DNA of 39,491 nt from an uncultured Treponema sp. (lineage in GTDB: Bacteria > Spirochaetota > Spirochaetia > Treponematales > Treponemataceae): positions 1-39,491 of the forward strand of contig CALDIB010000038.1 of assembly GCA_937902125.1 (NCBI GenBank), in the 5' to 3' direction. The notes below the pieces were generated by a model, which worked only from the letters and a program-made list of their open reading frames with translations, had not been told where the DNA came from and ran no database searches. Position 1 is the first letter of the stretch; each line of letters opens with the position of its first letter. The translations under genes were made by a program, and so were the position numbers. This document shows positions 23,644-32,372 of this stretch, piece by piece.

Positions 23644-24072
23644 TCAAACTTCCAGCGGCTTGGGGTTCTGCGGCGTGTGCGGATGCTCGGCTCCAGCGTA
23701 AATTCTGAAGTTCTTGCGCAAGCGGCGGCCAAGTCGTCCGCCGGGGAGCATTCCCTCGATGGCCAAGCGCATGGGGTCTTCCGGGTGGCGCTGCAAAAGC
23801 TTTTCGTAAGTGAAAGTGCGAAGTCCGCCCACAAAGCCCGTGTGGTGGTGGTAAAGTTTGTCAGTTTCCTTGGCGCCTGTCACGACGGCCTTGGCTGAAT
23901 TGATTACGATTACAAAGTCACCCATTTCCTGGTTGGGAGTGTAAGTGGCCTTATTCTTTCCGCGAATGACAGAAGCGGCCTTAGCGGCTACGCGTCCAAG
24001 CGGCTTTCCGGCGGCGTCAATGATGTACCACTGGCGCTGCTGATCCTTTTCGTTTACAAAAATAGTTTTCAT
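23644..24072 (-). CDS. rplM: 50S ribosomal protein L13
   Basis: 142 residues. L13 matches throughout: QQRQWYIIDAAGKPLGRVAAKAASVIRGK, then YTPNQEMGDFVIVINSAKAVVTG and EGMLPGGRLGRRLRKN. An early assembly protein of the 50S subunit. Preceded by a leader of about 98 nt that contains a hairpin and could be an autoregulatory L13 leader. Confidence 0.97.
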   Translation of the reverse strand: MKTIFVNEKDQQRQWYIIDAAGKPLGRVAAKAASVIRGKNKATYTPNQEMGDFVIVINSAKAVVTGAKETDKLYHHHTGFVGGLRTFTYEKLLQRHPEDPMRLAIEGMLPGGRLGRRLRKNFRIYAGAEHPHTPQNPKPLEV

Positions 24073-24168
24073 ACTAAAACCCTAAAAAAATTAAAATTTT
24101 TGGGCGAAATCAAATTTTGCATCAAATCTGACTCGCGTCCGATGATGAGCGGTCATCGGCTTTACGGG
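24073..24168 (-). promoter_or_regulatory. Possible L13 leader RNA
   Basis: Long leader between the promoter and rplM. It contains CCGATGA/TCATCGG (7-bp stem) at about 24132-24153. L13 operons elsewhere carry structured autoregulatory leaders; whether this one matches a known class cannot be judged by eye. Confidence 0.4.
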
Positions 24169-24175
24169 GACTAGT

Positions 24176-24204
24176 ATAATATGATTTTTCAAGAAAATTG
24201 TCAA
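24176..24204 (-). promoter_or_regulatory. rplM-rpsI promoter
   Basis: Consensus TTGACA (24204-24199), a 17-bp spacer and TATTAT (24181-24176) on the minus strand. Transcription would start near 24169. Confidence 0.75.
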
Positions 24205-24258
24205 TAGGCAAAGACAACGCTTCAATATAAAGCATGGAATTTCAGAAAAGCAAGATTA

Positions 24259-24287
24259 TTGCGCAAGGCCTGCAAATAAATTATAAT
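24259..24287 (+). promoter_or_regulatory. aroA promoter (leaderless type)
   Basis: TTGCGC (24259-24264), a 17-bp spacer and perfect TATAAT (24282-24287). The -10 ends 7 nt before the ATG; no Shine-Dalgarno site is present. Confidence 0.75.
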
Positions 24288-24294
24288 CGCTTTT

Positions 24295-25617
24295 ATGAAA
24301 ATAATTTCCACGCCCCACAAACTTTCAGGCCACATAACCGCGCCCGGCTCCAAAAGCCACACAATCCGCGCCTTGCTTCTTTCGGCCATGGCTGAAGGGC
24401 AATCAAAAATTTCAAACCCGCTTCAAAGCGCGGACTGTTTGAGCGCGGCGGCGGCCCTGCCCCTTTTGGGCGCCAGAGTTGACTTTGGCGACGGCTCTGA
24501 GTGGACCGTGAGCGGCGGCGGAAAGAATTTGCATTTGCCCAGCGATGTTGTGAACGTGGGAAACTCCGGCTCCCTCCTTTATTTTTTGTCGCCCATTTGT
24601 TCCACCTTTGAAGGAACTTCAATTTTTACAGGAGACGAAAGCATAAGAAAGCGGCCTGTCCACCATGTGGCCGACGTAATAAAGCAAATGGGAGCCGACG
24701 CCTGGCTTGCCGTTCCAGGAACAAGGACTTGCCCTTTGATTGTTCGCGGCAAAGCTGACGGAAAAAATGTCGTCCGCACCGAAGGCTCAATTTCAAGCCA
24801 ATACATAACAGGAATGATGATGGCCGCGCTCCGTTTGCCCGGCGGCTTGCAAATTGAATTGTCCGACCCAAAAGAAACGCCCTACCTTTCCATGACAAAA
24901 TTGTGGCTTGAAGAATTTGGCGCGAGCGTTCAAATGTCGGAGGACTTTAAAAAAATCTCCGTCAAGCCGCCTCTAAAAATGTCGGGAAAAGATTTTTCCA
25001 TTCCCAGCGATTGGGAAGGAGTGGCCTTTCCAATAATCGCCGCGCTTTTGACAGACAGCAAAATCACAATCAACAGCGTTGACTTTTCAGGAAGCCAAGG
25101 CGACGACAAAATTGTGGAAGTCTTGCGCTCCGTCGGCGCCGACATAGCGGAGGACAAAGAGGCGGCCACCCTTACGGTTGCTGGCGGAAAGCCTTTGAGC
25201 GCCCTGTCCCTTCCCGACCAAACTTTGCGCGTTCCAATATCAGGCTTTCCCGACGCCATTTGCGCCCTTGCCGTGGCCGCCTGCTTTATCGAAGGAAAGA
25301 CGATTATCGAAGACGCCGCCGTTTGCCGCCGCAAGGAAACTGACAGAATCAGCGCTTTAAAAACCGAGCTTGAAAAACTTGGCGCGAAGATTGAGGAAGG
25401 CCCGGACTGGATGGCAATTTACGGAGGACGCAAATTGCATGGCGGAAAGGTTCAAAGCTACAAAGACCATCGCATCGCCATGGCCGCCGCCTGCCTTGGG
25501 TTGGCCCTTGACGAAGGCGAGGCCATTGAAATTGAAGACGCTGAATGCGCGAGCGTGTCATTTCCCGGCTTTTACGAATTGATGAACGGATTGGGCTGCG
25601 GCTTTAAGGAAGCGTAA
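24295..25617 (+). CDS. aroA: EPSP synthase (3-phosphoshikimate 1-carboxyvinyltransferase)
   Basis: 440 residues. Joins shikimate-3-phosphate and PEP in aromatic amino-acid synthesis. Substrate motifs GSKSHTIRALLLSAMAEG, NVGNSGSLLYFL (in place of the usual NAGT), SSQYITGMMMAA, PDAICALAVAAC, RRKETDRISALKTEL and YKDHRIAMAAACLGL are all present. The Gly-96 region reads GNSG rather than GNAGT, a family-typical variation that may affect inhibitor sensitivity. No other aro gene is near. Confidence 0.95.
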   Translation: MKIISTPHKLSGHITAPGSKSHTIRALLLSAMAEGQSKISNPLQSADCLSAAAALPLLGARVDFGDGSEWTVSGGGKNLHLPSDVVNVGNSGSLLYFLSPICSTFEGTSIFTGDESIRKRPVHHVADVIKQMGADAWLAVPGTRTCPLIVRGKADGKNVVRTEGSISSQYITGMMMAALRLPGGLQIELSDPKETPYLSMTKLWLEEFGASVQMSEDFKKISVKPPLKMSGKDFSIPSDWEGVAFPIIAALLTDSKITINSVDFSGSQGDDKIVEVLRSVGADIAEDKEAATLTVAGGKPLSALSLPDQTLRVPISGFPDAICALAVAACFIEGKTIIEDAAVCRRKETDRISALKTELEKLGAKIEEGPDWMAIYGGRKLHGGKVQSYKDHRIAMAAACLGLALDEGEAIEIEDAECASVSFPGFYELMNGLGCGFKEA

Positions 25618-25649
25618 GGGCCGGCTTTGCGAAGCTTGACAAAAAGGCG

Positions 25650-26105
25650 CTAGTCGCCCCGCTCCTTAAAGTTTTCAAGCATTTTGTTAAGGTTTTTCAT
25701 CAAGGCCACGCCGTCAACTTCTTCAAGCTTGGCCTCGCAAATCAATTTTTCAGGATTGTCCCGGCACTTTTTTTCAAGGCCCTTTCCTTTGGAAGTGAGA
25801 GAAATGATTACGCTTCGCTCGTCGTTGGGGCTCCGCTCGCGAACAACCAAGGCCTTGTCGGCCATCTTTTTTAAAAGCGGGGTGAGCGTTCCCGAATCCA
25901 AGAAAATTTTTTGGCCCAATTCCTTTACAGGAATTTTGTCCTTTTCCCACAAGGCCATCAAAACAACATATTCGGTGTAAGTCAAGTCCAAGGGGTCAAG
26001 AATGGGCTTATATGCCTTTATGATTTCCCGCGAGCAGGCGTAGAGGGCAAAACAAAGCTGATTTTCCAAACGCAAAAGGGCGGGGTCGTTTTTATCCACT
26101 TGCAT
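25650..26105 (-). CDS. MarR-family transcriptional regulator
   Basis: 151 residues. MarR winged helix: LTYTEYVVLMALWEKDKIPVKELGQKIFLDSGTLTPLLKKMADKALVVRERSPNDERSVIISLTSKG. The N-terminal helix contains Cys (LCFALYACSREI), the position used by OhrR-type peroxide sensors, so redox sensing is possible. No peroxidase (ohr) is adjacent. Leaderless-type promoter. An inverted repeat TCAA-N5-TTGA just upstream could be its own operator. Confidence 0.87.
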   Translation of the reverse strand: MQVDKNDPALLRLENQLCFALYACSREIIKAYKPILDPLDLTYTEYVVLMALWEKDKIPVKELGQKIFLDSGTLTPLLKKMADKALVVRERSPNDERSVIISLTSKGKGLEKKCRDNPEKLICEAKLEEVDGVALMKNLNKMLENFKERGD

Positions 26106-26111
26106 TTTTAA

Positions 26112-26140
26112 AATATAGCATAAAATTAAAAATAAATCAA
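26112..26140 (-). promoter_or_regulatory. marR promoter (leaderless type)
   Basis: TTGATT (26140-26135), a 17-bp spacer ending in TGC, and TATATT (26117-26112). The -10 ends 6 nt before the ATG. TCAAGTAAATTGA at 26137-26149 overlaps the -35 and may bind MarR. Confidence 0.75.
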
Positions 26141-26156
26141 GTAAATTGAGTTCAAT

Positions 26157-28880
26157 TTAATATTGGCCGTTCAAAAAGTTGTCGGCAAGATTGTTCAAGG
26201 CGATGACCAAATCGTCCTCTTCCAAGAAGCCTGACAAGGCCTTCATGTCGGTGACGACAATCTTTGCCAGCTCGTCCAAAGAATAATCGGTGTTCACGTC
26301 TTCCTCTTGAACGAAGTCCAAAAGCTCGCCGGACTTTCTCAACGCCGCGGAAGTTTTTAAAAGACCGGGGCGGCCCTCAAGCTTTGAAATCAAGTAGTCA
26401 AGGGAAACCCGGGTTCTGCTTTGCAAAAATCCCCGCCTCTCTTCTTCCGGCAAAGAATCGCTCAAGTCTCGCAAAGCCCTGAACATTTTTATCTCGGAAG
26501 AAAAATCCCGCTGGGAACTTTCTTGGCGCAAAATGTTTTCTATCGCAGGAATCATCGCGGCCGCCTTTTCAGCCGCGCTGCCAAAGCCTTGCGGTTCTGG
26601 TTCCGGTTGCGGTTCAATTTCTTGTTCGGGCTCAAGGTCTGGTTCCGGTTCTGGCTCTGGCTCAGCTTCAATTTCTGGCTCTGGCTCAGCTTCAATTTCA
26701 GGCTCTGGTTCAGCTTCAATTTCAGGCTCTGGTTCAGGTTCTGGCTCCGGTTGCGGTTCGGCGACAGGTTCCGGCTCTGGCTCGCCTTCAATTTCAGGCT
26801 CAAGGTCAGGTTCGTCTTCAGTTTCACTTTCGGAAGCCAGGCTTTGTTCCATGGCCTGCGCGTTGTCGGCGGCCATTTGCGCGGCATACCAAGCCTTTTC
26901 CGCTGCGTCGCCGGCCTTTTGGGCGCTTTCGTCAATTAACGCCATCTTTTCTTCCAGTTCCTTGTTGGCCTCTTCAAGGCTTTTCATTTTCTTTTGGCAT
27001 TCGTCCTCAAGCGCTTTTTTTTGCGCCTCCAAGTCAGGCGAAACAAAAGCCGCGGCGCTTTCTTCCGCCTCAGGCTCTTCCTGAACGACGTTTTCTTCCT
27101 CCGCTTCAGGCAAAAGATTTTCTTGAACCGGCGGCTCAAGAGGAATGTTTTCAGGAATCTCCTCTTCCTCGATTTTTTCCTTTAAGCCATAGCCCTCTTC
27201 AAGCAAGCCCATGTCGCCGGCCTTTTCGTCCAAGGCTTCCTCGCTTTCGGCCATTCCCGCAATGGAGCTGAAATCGCTTTCTTCTTCTTCCGCCAAAAGC
27301 GGGGACTTTCCAAAAGCGTCAAGGTCAAAGTCGTCCTCAAGGGAAACTTCTTCCCCGCCCTTTTCTTCGTGGGAGTCAAAATCGTCATCGGAAATTTCTT
27401 CGCCGCCCATGTCAATTTGAATGTCGTCGATGTCGTCAAAGCCCTCGTTCAAGTCAAGGTTTTCCGCAGGCGCTTGAACTTCCTCAATGTCTTTTTTTCC
27501 GATTGAACGCGCCAAGCGCTCCGAAGATTTTTTCGCGATTTTGTTTTCGCCGCCGGAAGCGAGGGCTTTGTTGTAGGCGGAAAGAGCCTCGCTTAAATTT
27601 CCCAAGCCTTCTTCAATTTGCGCCAAGGCTACATAAGCCCTGGAATTTTTTAACGGGCTTTCGGACAAAAATTTTTTTATGCAGGCTTGCGCCTTTTTTA
27701 GGTCGCCCTTTTGCCTGTAGCGCTTTGAGGCGTTGCTCAAGTGCGCCTTGTATAGAGGGTCAAAGTTTTCGATTTTTTTGTAACAATCTTGGGCGCTTTT
27801 TTCGTCGTCGGCGCAAATGTAATACTGGCCGGCAAGGTCAAGGTTTTGAACGTCGTCGCCGTCTTTTTCCATCAGCGCCTTAATTTCTTTGTTGGCCGCG
27901 GCCAATTTTTTGGCGCTCAAATTTATGGCGGCGGAATTTCTTGAAACGTCGTCGCTGTCCGGAGCCAATTCCTTGGCCTTTTGAATGGCCTCCACCGCCT
28001 CGGCGTTCTTTCCCTGCGCCTCAAGGGAGCGGGCCAAGCCCAACAAGTCTTGAAGCCTGCTCGGGTCGGCCTTAAGAGACTTGTTGTATTTTTCTTCCGC
28101 GCCCTCGTAATAATCTTCGGCCATGTAAATGTCGCCCATCAAGGATTGAAGGCGGGCGCTGTCGTCGTTCAACTTTAGGGCTTGTTCGGCAAGGTTTTCG
28201 GCTTCCTTTATGCGGCCGCTTTTAAAAAGCATTCTTGAATAGCCCACATAGGCTTCTTTCCAGCCCGGCTTGTAGCGAAGCGCCGCCTCGTATTCCCTGA
28301 CAGCGGACTCGTCGTTTCCAGATTCGTCGTAAGTCTTGGCCAAGTTGAAATGCAAAATCGGATGGTTGGGGTCAACCTTAAGGCCCATTTGATAGGCTTG
28401 GACGGCCGCGTCGTATTCCTTTTTTTGCTGGTAAATGGAACCCATGTGGTTGTAGGCCAAAACGTCGCCGGGATTTAGGGTGACCACAGTTTCAAAACAG
28501 TCGATGGCTTCTTCAAATTTTTCCTGAAATTTATAAGTGAAGCCCAAGTTGTAGTAAACCTGAACTTCCTTGGCGCCAGACTCAAGCGCCTTGTTCAAAA
28601 CGGCCACGGACTTGTCATACATTTGGACGCGGCGGTAGATTCCGCCAAGCGCCAGCATTGTGTCGCTGTTTTTTGGCTCAATGGACAAAAGCCTTTCGTA
28701 AATTCCAAGGGCCTTTTTGTCGTCGCCGCTTTTTATGTAAACGTCGCCCAAACGCTTGAGCAAATCTTTGTCGTCAGGCTTTTCTTTCAACAAAGTTGCG
28801 TAAAGGCGGGCTGCCAAGGCGTAGTCCCGCGACATGACCGCAGAATCGGCTCTACTTAAAAGCAAAGAATTTTCAGACAT
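26157..28880 (-). CDS. Large TPR protein with acidic EP-repeat region
   Basis: 907 residues. Residues 1-460 are at least ten tetratricopeptide repeats (for example AYNHMGSIYQQKKEYDAAVQAYQMGLKVDPNHP). Residues 470-690 are very acidic. A long E-P-E-P-E / E-I-E-A tandem tract covers about residues 690-780. The C-terminal 130 residues are helical and unassigned. No signal peptide or transmembrane segment is present, so it is probably cytoplasmic and scaffolding. The ATG follows a GGAG site inside the end of the upstream gene (5-nt gap), so it is an operon with the LamG/FnIII protein. Confidence 0.85.
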   Translation of the reverse strand: MSENSLLLSRADSAVMSRDYALAARLYATLLKEKPDDKDLLKRLGDVYIKSGDDKKALGIYERLLSIEPKNSDTMLALGGIYRRVQMYDKSVAVLNKALESGAKEVQVYYNLGFTYKFQEKFEEAIDCFETVVTLNPGDVLAYNHMGSIYQQKKEYDAAVQAYQMGLKVDPNHPILHFNLAKTYDESGNDESAVREYEAALRYKPGWKEAYVGYSRMLFKSGRIKEAENLAEQALKLNDDSARLQSLMGDIYMAEDYYEGAEEKYNKSLKADPSRLQDLLGLARSLEAQGKNAEAVEAIQKAKELAPDSDDVSRNSAAINLSAKKLAAANKEIKALMEKDGDDVQNLDLAGQYYICADDEKSAQDCYKKIENFDPLYKAHLSNASKRYRQKGDLKKAQACIKKFLSESPLKNSRAYVALAQIEEGLGNLSEALSAYNKALASGGENKIAKKSSERLARSIGKKDIEEVQAPAENLDLNEGFDDIDDIQIDMGGEEISDDDFDSHEEKGGEEVSLEDDFDLDAFGKSPLLAEEEESDFSSIAGMAESEEALDEKAGDMGLLEEGYGLKEKIEEEEIPENIPLEPPVQENLLPEAEEENVVQEEPEAEESAAAFVSPDLEAQKKALEDECQKKMKSLEEANKELEEKMALIDESAQKAGDAAEKAWYAAQMAADNAQAMEQSLASESETEDEPDLEPEIEGEPEPEPVAEPQPEPEPEPEPEIEAEPEPEIEAEPEPEIEAEPEPEPEPDLEPEQEIEPQPEPEPQGFGSAAEKAAAMIPAIENILRQESSQRDFSSEIKMFRALRDLSDSLPEEERRGFLQSRTRVSLDYLISKLEGRPGLLKTSAALRKSGELLDFVQEEDVNTDYSLDELAKIVVTDMKALSGFLEEDDLVIALNNLADNFLNGQY
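26590..26815 (-). repeat. Tandem 24-27 bp repeats coding for the EP-rich tract
   Basis: Imperfect tandem units (on plus strand GGCTCTGGTTCAGCTTCAAT and close variants) encode alternating EPEPE and IEAEPEPE segments in the TPR protein. Copies differ by single bases, and unit length keeps the reading frame, so copy number could change without a frameshift. Confidence 0.75.
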
Positions 28881-28885
28881 TTTTT

Positions 28886-30391
28886 TTATCTCCCAGGACG
28901 AGCGTACGCCTCGTTTGAAAGGCTTCCGCTTATTTGCGACTCTTCCTTTGAATATGTTGAAACGGCGAAGTAATAAATCGCTCCGTTTTTTAGGCCTGTA
29001 AGCCTGAACGAAGTTATGTTGTCAACCTTAATGGGAGACGGCCCTTGATCCGCGTCGGTTCCCAAATATTCGCCGGGCCTGTTTCCGTAAAAAATATAGT
29101 AGCCGCCGGCGTTCTCGTCCACCGAATAAGACCAAGACAAATCAACCATGCCGTCGCCAGGCCTAGCCCTAACGCTAAAGGGCGCGGTGGGCGGCGGAAC
29201 TTCCGTGTAATTGATTTTTATTTCTGTAACCGACGGCGTGTTTCTTCCCGCTCCGTCAGGAAACAAGTCGGCGGCCACTTGCATGTAGCGGCCTTTCACT
29301 CCGGCAATTTCTTGTCCGTTTTGGACGCGAACCCATTTTGGCTCGCTTTCGTTCCAATTGTAAAAATTGTCCCCCCCGCGGACATAGTAACGAATCTCAG
29401 TTTGCGGAGGAACGTTGTCAACAATTTGAACGCTGTCCACAACGGAACCGGGACTTGTCATAATCGGAAGGCTTTCAAAGCGGCCGCCGTCAACCTTGTA
29501 TTTGTCGTAAACCAAATTCCTTGGCTCGGAAGAATCAGTCACCCGCGACAAAATTCTAAAGTCGTCAACGCATCCCGTGTAGGCCGGCGCTATGCTGATT
29601 GGCGCCACCTCGCCCAAGACCGGCTGATAAATTGTCTTTCCCTCCCGGCCGCCTTCGGTGATGTATTTCAAAGCCTCAACCTTGGAATCAATCTTGCATT
29701 CAAGCAAGCCGCTTTCCTCGTCGTAGGAAATTTCGTGGTGGCTCCACTTGTTGGGAATCAAGGCGCTGTAGCTTAACAGCGTGACTTCTCCCTTGTTGTC
29801 GGGCATTCCGTCAAAGACGTTTGTGAAATTCCATTGCATTCTATTGTTGAAAAAAGAAGCTTCAATCATTTGGAACAAAACGTAATCGTTGACTATGCGG
29901 GAAGAATGCCATTCAAAAACTCGCTCGCCGTTTTCGGCGATGGCCGGACAAAGCCAAAATTCTATTGTCCAAGAGCCGGTTCCGCCTTGCCGTCCAAAAA
30001 CGCTGCGCTCGTTTCCTTTAAGAACAAGGCCTTTTCCGTTTCCTCTGCTGAGCGCGGAATGGTGGCCCATGACTGATTTTGGCGAGCTTAAAAGGGAGTT
30101 GCTTTGAACAGTGTAGTTTCCCCTTTTGTCGGAAAAAATTTCTTTTTCCCCGCCGTCCTTTTCAAAGTCCAAAAGCAAGTCCGTTCCGTCGGTGACAGAG
30201 CGCGCGTTTGTGGAAAGTTCCACGGCTTGGTATCCAAAGCGGCCGCGGCCAAAGGTCACTCCGTCCTTAAAAGAAAGTTCCGGCCAACCGGTCTTTCCGC
30301 CCAACACGACAGTCTTGCTTTCGGAAAAAAAATTCTTTCCCAAGGCTAGACAAAAGCAGAGAAAAATGATTATCTTTTTATCAGCGTTCAT
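28886..30391 (-). CDS. Exported LamG-like/fibronectin III protein
   Basis: 501 residues. Signal peptide (IIIFLCFCLALGKNFFSE). A concanavalin/LamG-like beta sandwich lies around residues 110-290 (GSWTIEFWLCPAIAENGERVFEWHS, AYTGCVDDFRILSR). The C-terminus is a fibronectin type III domain (APFSVRARPGDGMVDLSWSYSVDENAGGYYIFYG...). Such pairs bind carbohydrates or proteins at the cell surface. A GGGGA site precedes the ATG. Divergent from uvrC with overlapping 5' regions. Confidence 0.75.
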   Translation of the reverse strand: MNADKKIIIFLCFCLALGKNFFSESKTVVLGGKTGWPELSFKDGVTFGRGRFGYQAVELSTNARSVTDGTDLLLDFEKDGGEKEIFSDKRGNYTVQSNSLLSSPKSVMGHHSALSRGNGKGLVLKGNERSVFGRQGGTGSWTIEFWLCPAIAENGERVFEWHSSRIVNDYVLFQMIEASFFNNRMQWNFTNVFDGMPDNKGEVTLLSYSALIPNKWSHHEISYDEESGLLECKIDSKVEALKYITEGGREGKTIYQPVLGEVAPISIAPAYTGCVDDFRILSRVTDSSEPRNLVYDKYKVDGGRFESLPIMTSPGSVVDSVQIVDNVPPQTEIRYYVRGGDNFYNWNESEPKWVRVQNGQEIAGVKGRYMQVAADLFPDGAGRNTPSVTEIKINYTEVPPPTAPFSVRARPGDGMVDLSWSYSVDENAGGYYIFYGNRPGEYLGTDADQGPSPIKVDNITSFRLTGLKNGAIYYFAVSTYSKEESQISGSLSNEAYARPGR

Positions 30392-30406
30392 CGCTTGTCC
30401 CCAACT

Positions 30407-32335
30407 ATGAGTTCAGTAAATTCAGCGCGAGAAAAATTGCATCAAACCGCCCTCAAAGCGCCGGCTTCCAGCGGAGTCTACTTATGGAGAAATCCGCAGG
30501 GAACCGTGATTTATGTCGGCAAGGCAAAGAATCTCAAAAACCGCCTCAGTTCGTATTTTTCAGGAAGCAAGGACATCAAAACGCGACTCTTGATTTCCCG
30601 CGCCCAATCAATAGAGTATATCACAACAGCGAACGAATACGAAGCGTTCCTGCTGGAAAACAATTTAATAAAAAAATATTCGCCCCGCTACAACATCGAC
30701 TTGAAAGACGGAAAATCCTATCCTGTCCTGCGGGTGACCAACGACAAATTTCCCCGCCTGTTTAAAACGCGGCAAATGGTTCAAGACGGCTCGCTGTACT
30801 TTGGCCCATTTCCCGACGTGACGGCGCTGGACACATTCATCGACACGCTCTACAAATTATATCCGCTGCGACATTGCAAGCAATTCAAGGAGCGGGACTA
30901 TCCCTGCCTTTACTACCACATAGGCCGCTGCAAGGCGCCCTGCTGCGGAAAAATTGACAAAGACTCCTACAATGCTTATATCGGAGAAATTTCCGCGCTC
31001 CTTGAGGGAAAAGGAAAGGAAACGGAAGAAAAGCTTGAAAGACAAATGAAGGAAGCGGCCAAAGAATTGAACTTTGAAAAAGCGGCCCGCCTTAGAGACG
31101 GAATCAGGGCTCTTTTGATAATGCAAAACCAAAACATCGTTGAAGACTTTTCTTCGGAAGACCGGGACTACATCGCCTTTTGGCGGGAAGGAGAGTTGGC
31201 CAGCTTTACAGTTCTTAAAATCAGGGAAGGAAAAGTCCAAGGCCGCGACAATTACCGGGTTACAAGCCTTAACGAAGACGAAGAGCTTATGCCGGAATTC
31301 ATCAACGCCTACTACGGAGAAGACTCGGAGCTTCCGCCGGCGATTTACATTCCAACGCAAAGCGGCCTTGATTTTATGGAACGCTGGCTAAAAGAGCGCT
31401 TTGACGACAAGACAAAAATAGTTTTGGTCACGGAAGAAATGCAGGACGCCCGCCGCCACAAGGCCGCCTTGGACATGGCAAGCCAAAACGCGCATGAGGA
31501 CATAATTCGCCGCCTGCGGGAACGGGGCGACATTCCAGCCTTGCAAGAACTAAAAGAAGAGTTGCGGCTAAAAAAACTTCCAGTTAGAATAGAAGGTTTT
31601 GACATCGCGCACATCGGCGGAAAATTTCCTGTGGCCTCCCTCATCAGTTTTTACAACGGAAATCCCGACAAAAAAAATTACCGCTACTTTAGGTTAAAGA
31701 CCACAAACGGAATCATCGACGACTTTGCCTCAATGCGGGAAGCCGCCAGCCGCCGCTACACCCGCCTTTTAAACGAAGGAAGCGAGCTTCCAGACTTGAT
31801 ACTGATTGACGGCGGCATAGGCCAAGTGAACGCGGTTGAAGGCGTTTTGCGCGCCCTAAATTTGGACATACCGGTGGCGGGCTTGGCAAAGCGGGACGAA
31901 GAAATATACCGGCCGGGAGATTCCACCCCCATAAGCCTTCCCAAACGCAGCGACGCCTTGCGCCTTTTGCAGCGGGTTCGGGACGAAACCCACCGCTTTG
32001 CCACCAGCCGAAACCAACGCCTTAGGACAAAAGAAAACGTAGTGTCGGCCTTTGCCAGCCTTCCCGGAATCGGTCCAAAGCGGGAGCGAATTCTTTCTCA
32101 AAAATTTATCACGATAGAAAACCTTGCCGCCGCCCAAGAAGCGGACGTGGCCCAAGCCCTTGGCGTAAAGGCCGACAAAGCCTCAGAAATTTTGATGCAG
32201 GCGCGCCGCTTGAACCAAGAACGAAAGGCAAAAAAGGAAAAGCAAACGCTGTCGTTAAAAGAGGCGGGAACCACAAAAGAAATAGCGGCTCATAACGAAT
32301 GGATTTCCAATCTTGCCGAACTGGCCGAAAGTTGA
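30407..32335 (+). CDS. uvrC: UvrABC excinuclease subunit C
   Basis: 642 residues. Makes both incisions in nucleotide excision repair. N-terminal GIY-YIG nuclease (GVYLWRNPQGTVIYVGKAKNLKNRLSSYF), UVR motif near residues 210-245 (EAAKELNFEKAARLRDGI), C-terminal RNase H-like nuclease (IEGFDIAHIGGKFPVASLISF, DGGIGQVNA) and HhH (ASLPGIGPKRERI). The ATG at 30407 is preferred; a TTG at 30395 is an alternative. No Shine-Dalgarno site or clear promoter was recognised. Confidence 0.95.
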   Translation: MSSVNSAREKLHQTALKAPASSGVYLWRNPQGTVIYVGKAKNLKNRLSSYFSGSKDIKTRLLISRAQSIEYITTANEYEAFLLENNLIKKYSPRYNIDLKDGKSYPVLRVTNDKFPRLFKTRQMVQDGSLYFGPFPDVTALDTFIDTLYKLYPLRHCKQFKERDYPCLYYHIGRCKAPCCGKIDKDSYNAYIGEISALLEGKGKETEEKLERQMKEAAKELNFEKAARLRDGIRALLIMQNQNIVEDFSSEDRDYIAFWREGELASFTVLKIREGKVQGRDNYRVTSLNEDEELMPEFINAYYGEDSELPPAIYIPTQSGLDFMERWLKERFDDKTKIVLVTEEMQDARRHKAALDMASQNAHEDIIRRLRERGDIPALQELKEELRLKKLPVRIEGFDIAHIGGKFPVASLISFYNGNPDKKNYRYFRLKTTNGIIDDFASMREAASRRYTRLLNEGSELPDLILIDGGIGQVNAVEGVLRALNLDIPVAGLAKRDEEIYRPGDSTPISLPKRSDALRLLQRVRDETHRFATSRNQRLRTKENVVSAFASLPGIGPKRERILSQKFITIENLAAAQEADVAQALGVKADKASEILMQARRLNQERKAKKEKQTLSLKEAGTTKEIAAHNEWISNLAELAES

Positions 32336-32372
32336 TTTTTTTTCCGCGCCACTTTTTTGCCTTCCGCCGCAA

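Noticed and set aside
26533..27084. Ser/Gly-rich open frame opposite the EP-repeat tract
   Set aside because: It is the antisense image of the EPEP-coding tandem repeats; composition is fully explained by the TPR gene.
32336..32372. T-rich stretch after uvrC as an intrinsic terminator
   Set aside because: No stable GC-rich stem precedes the T run.
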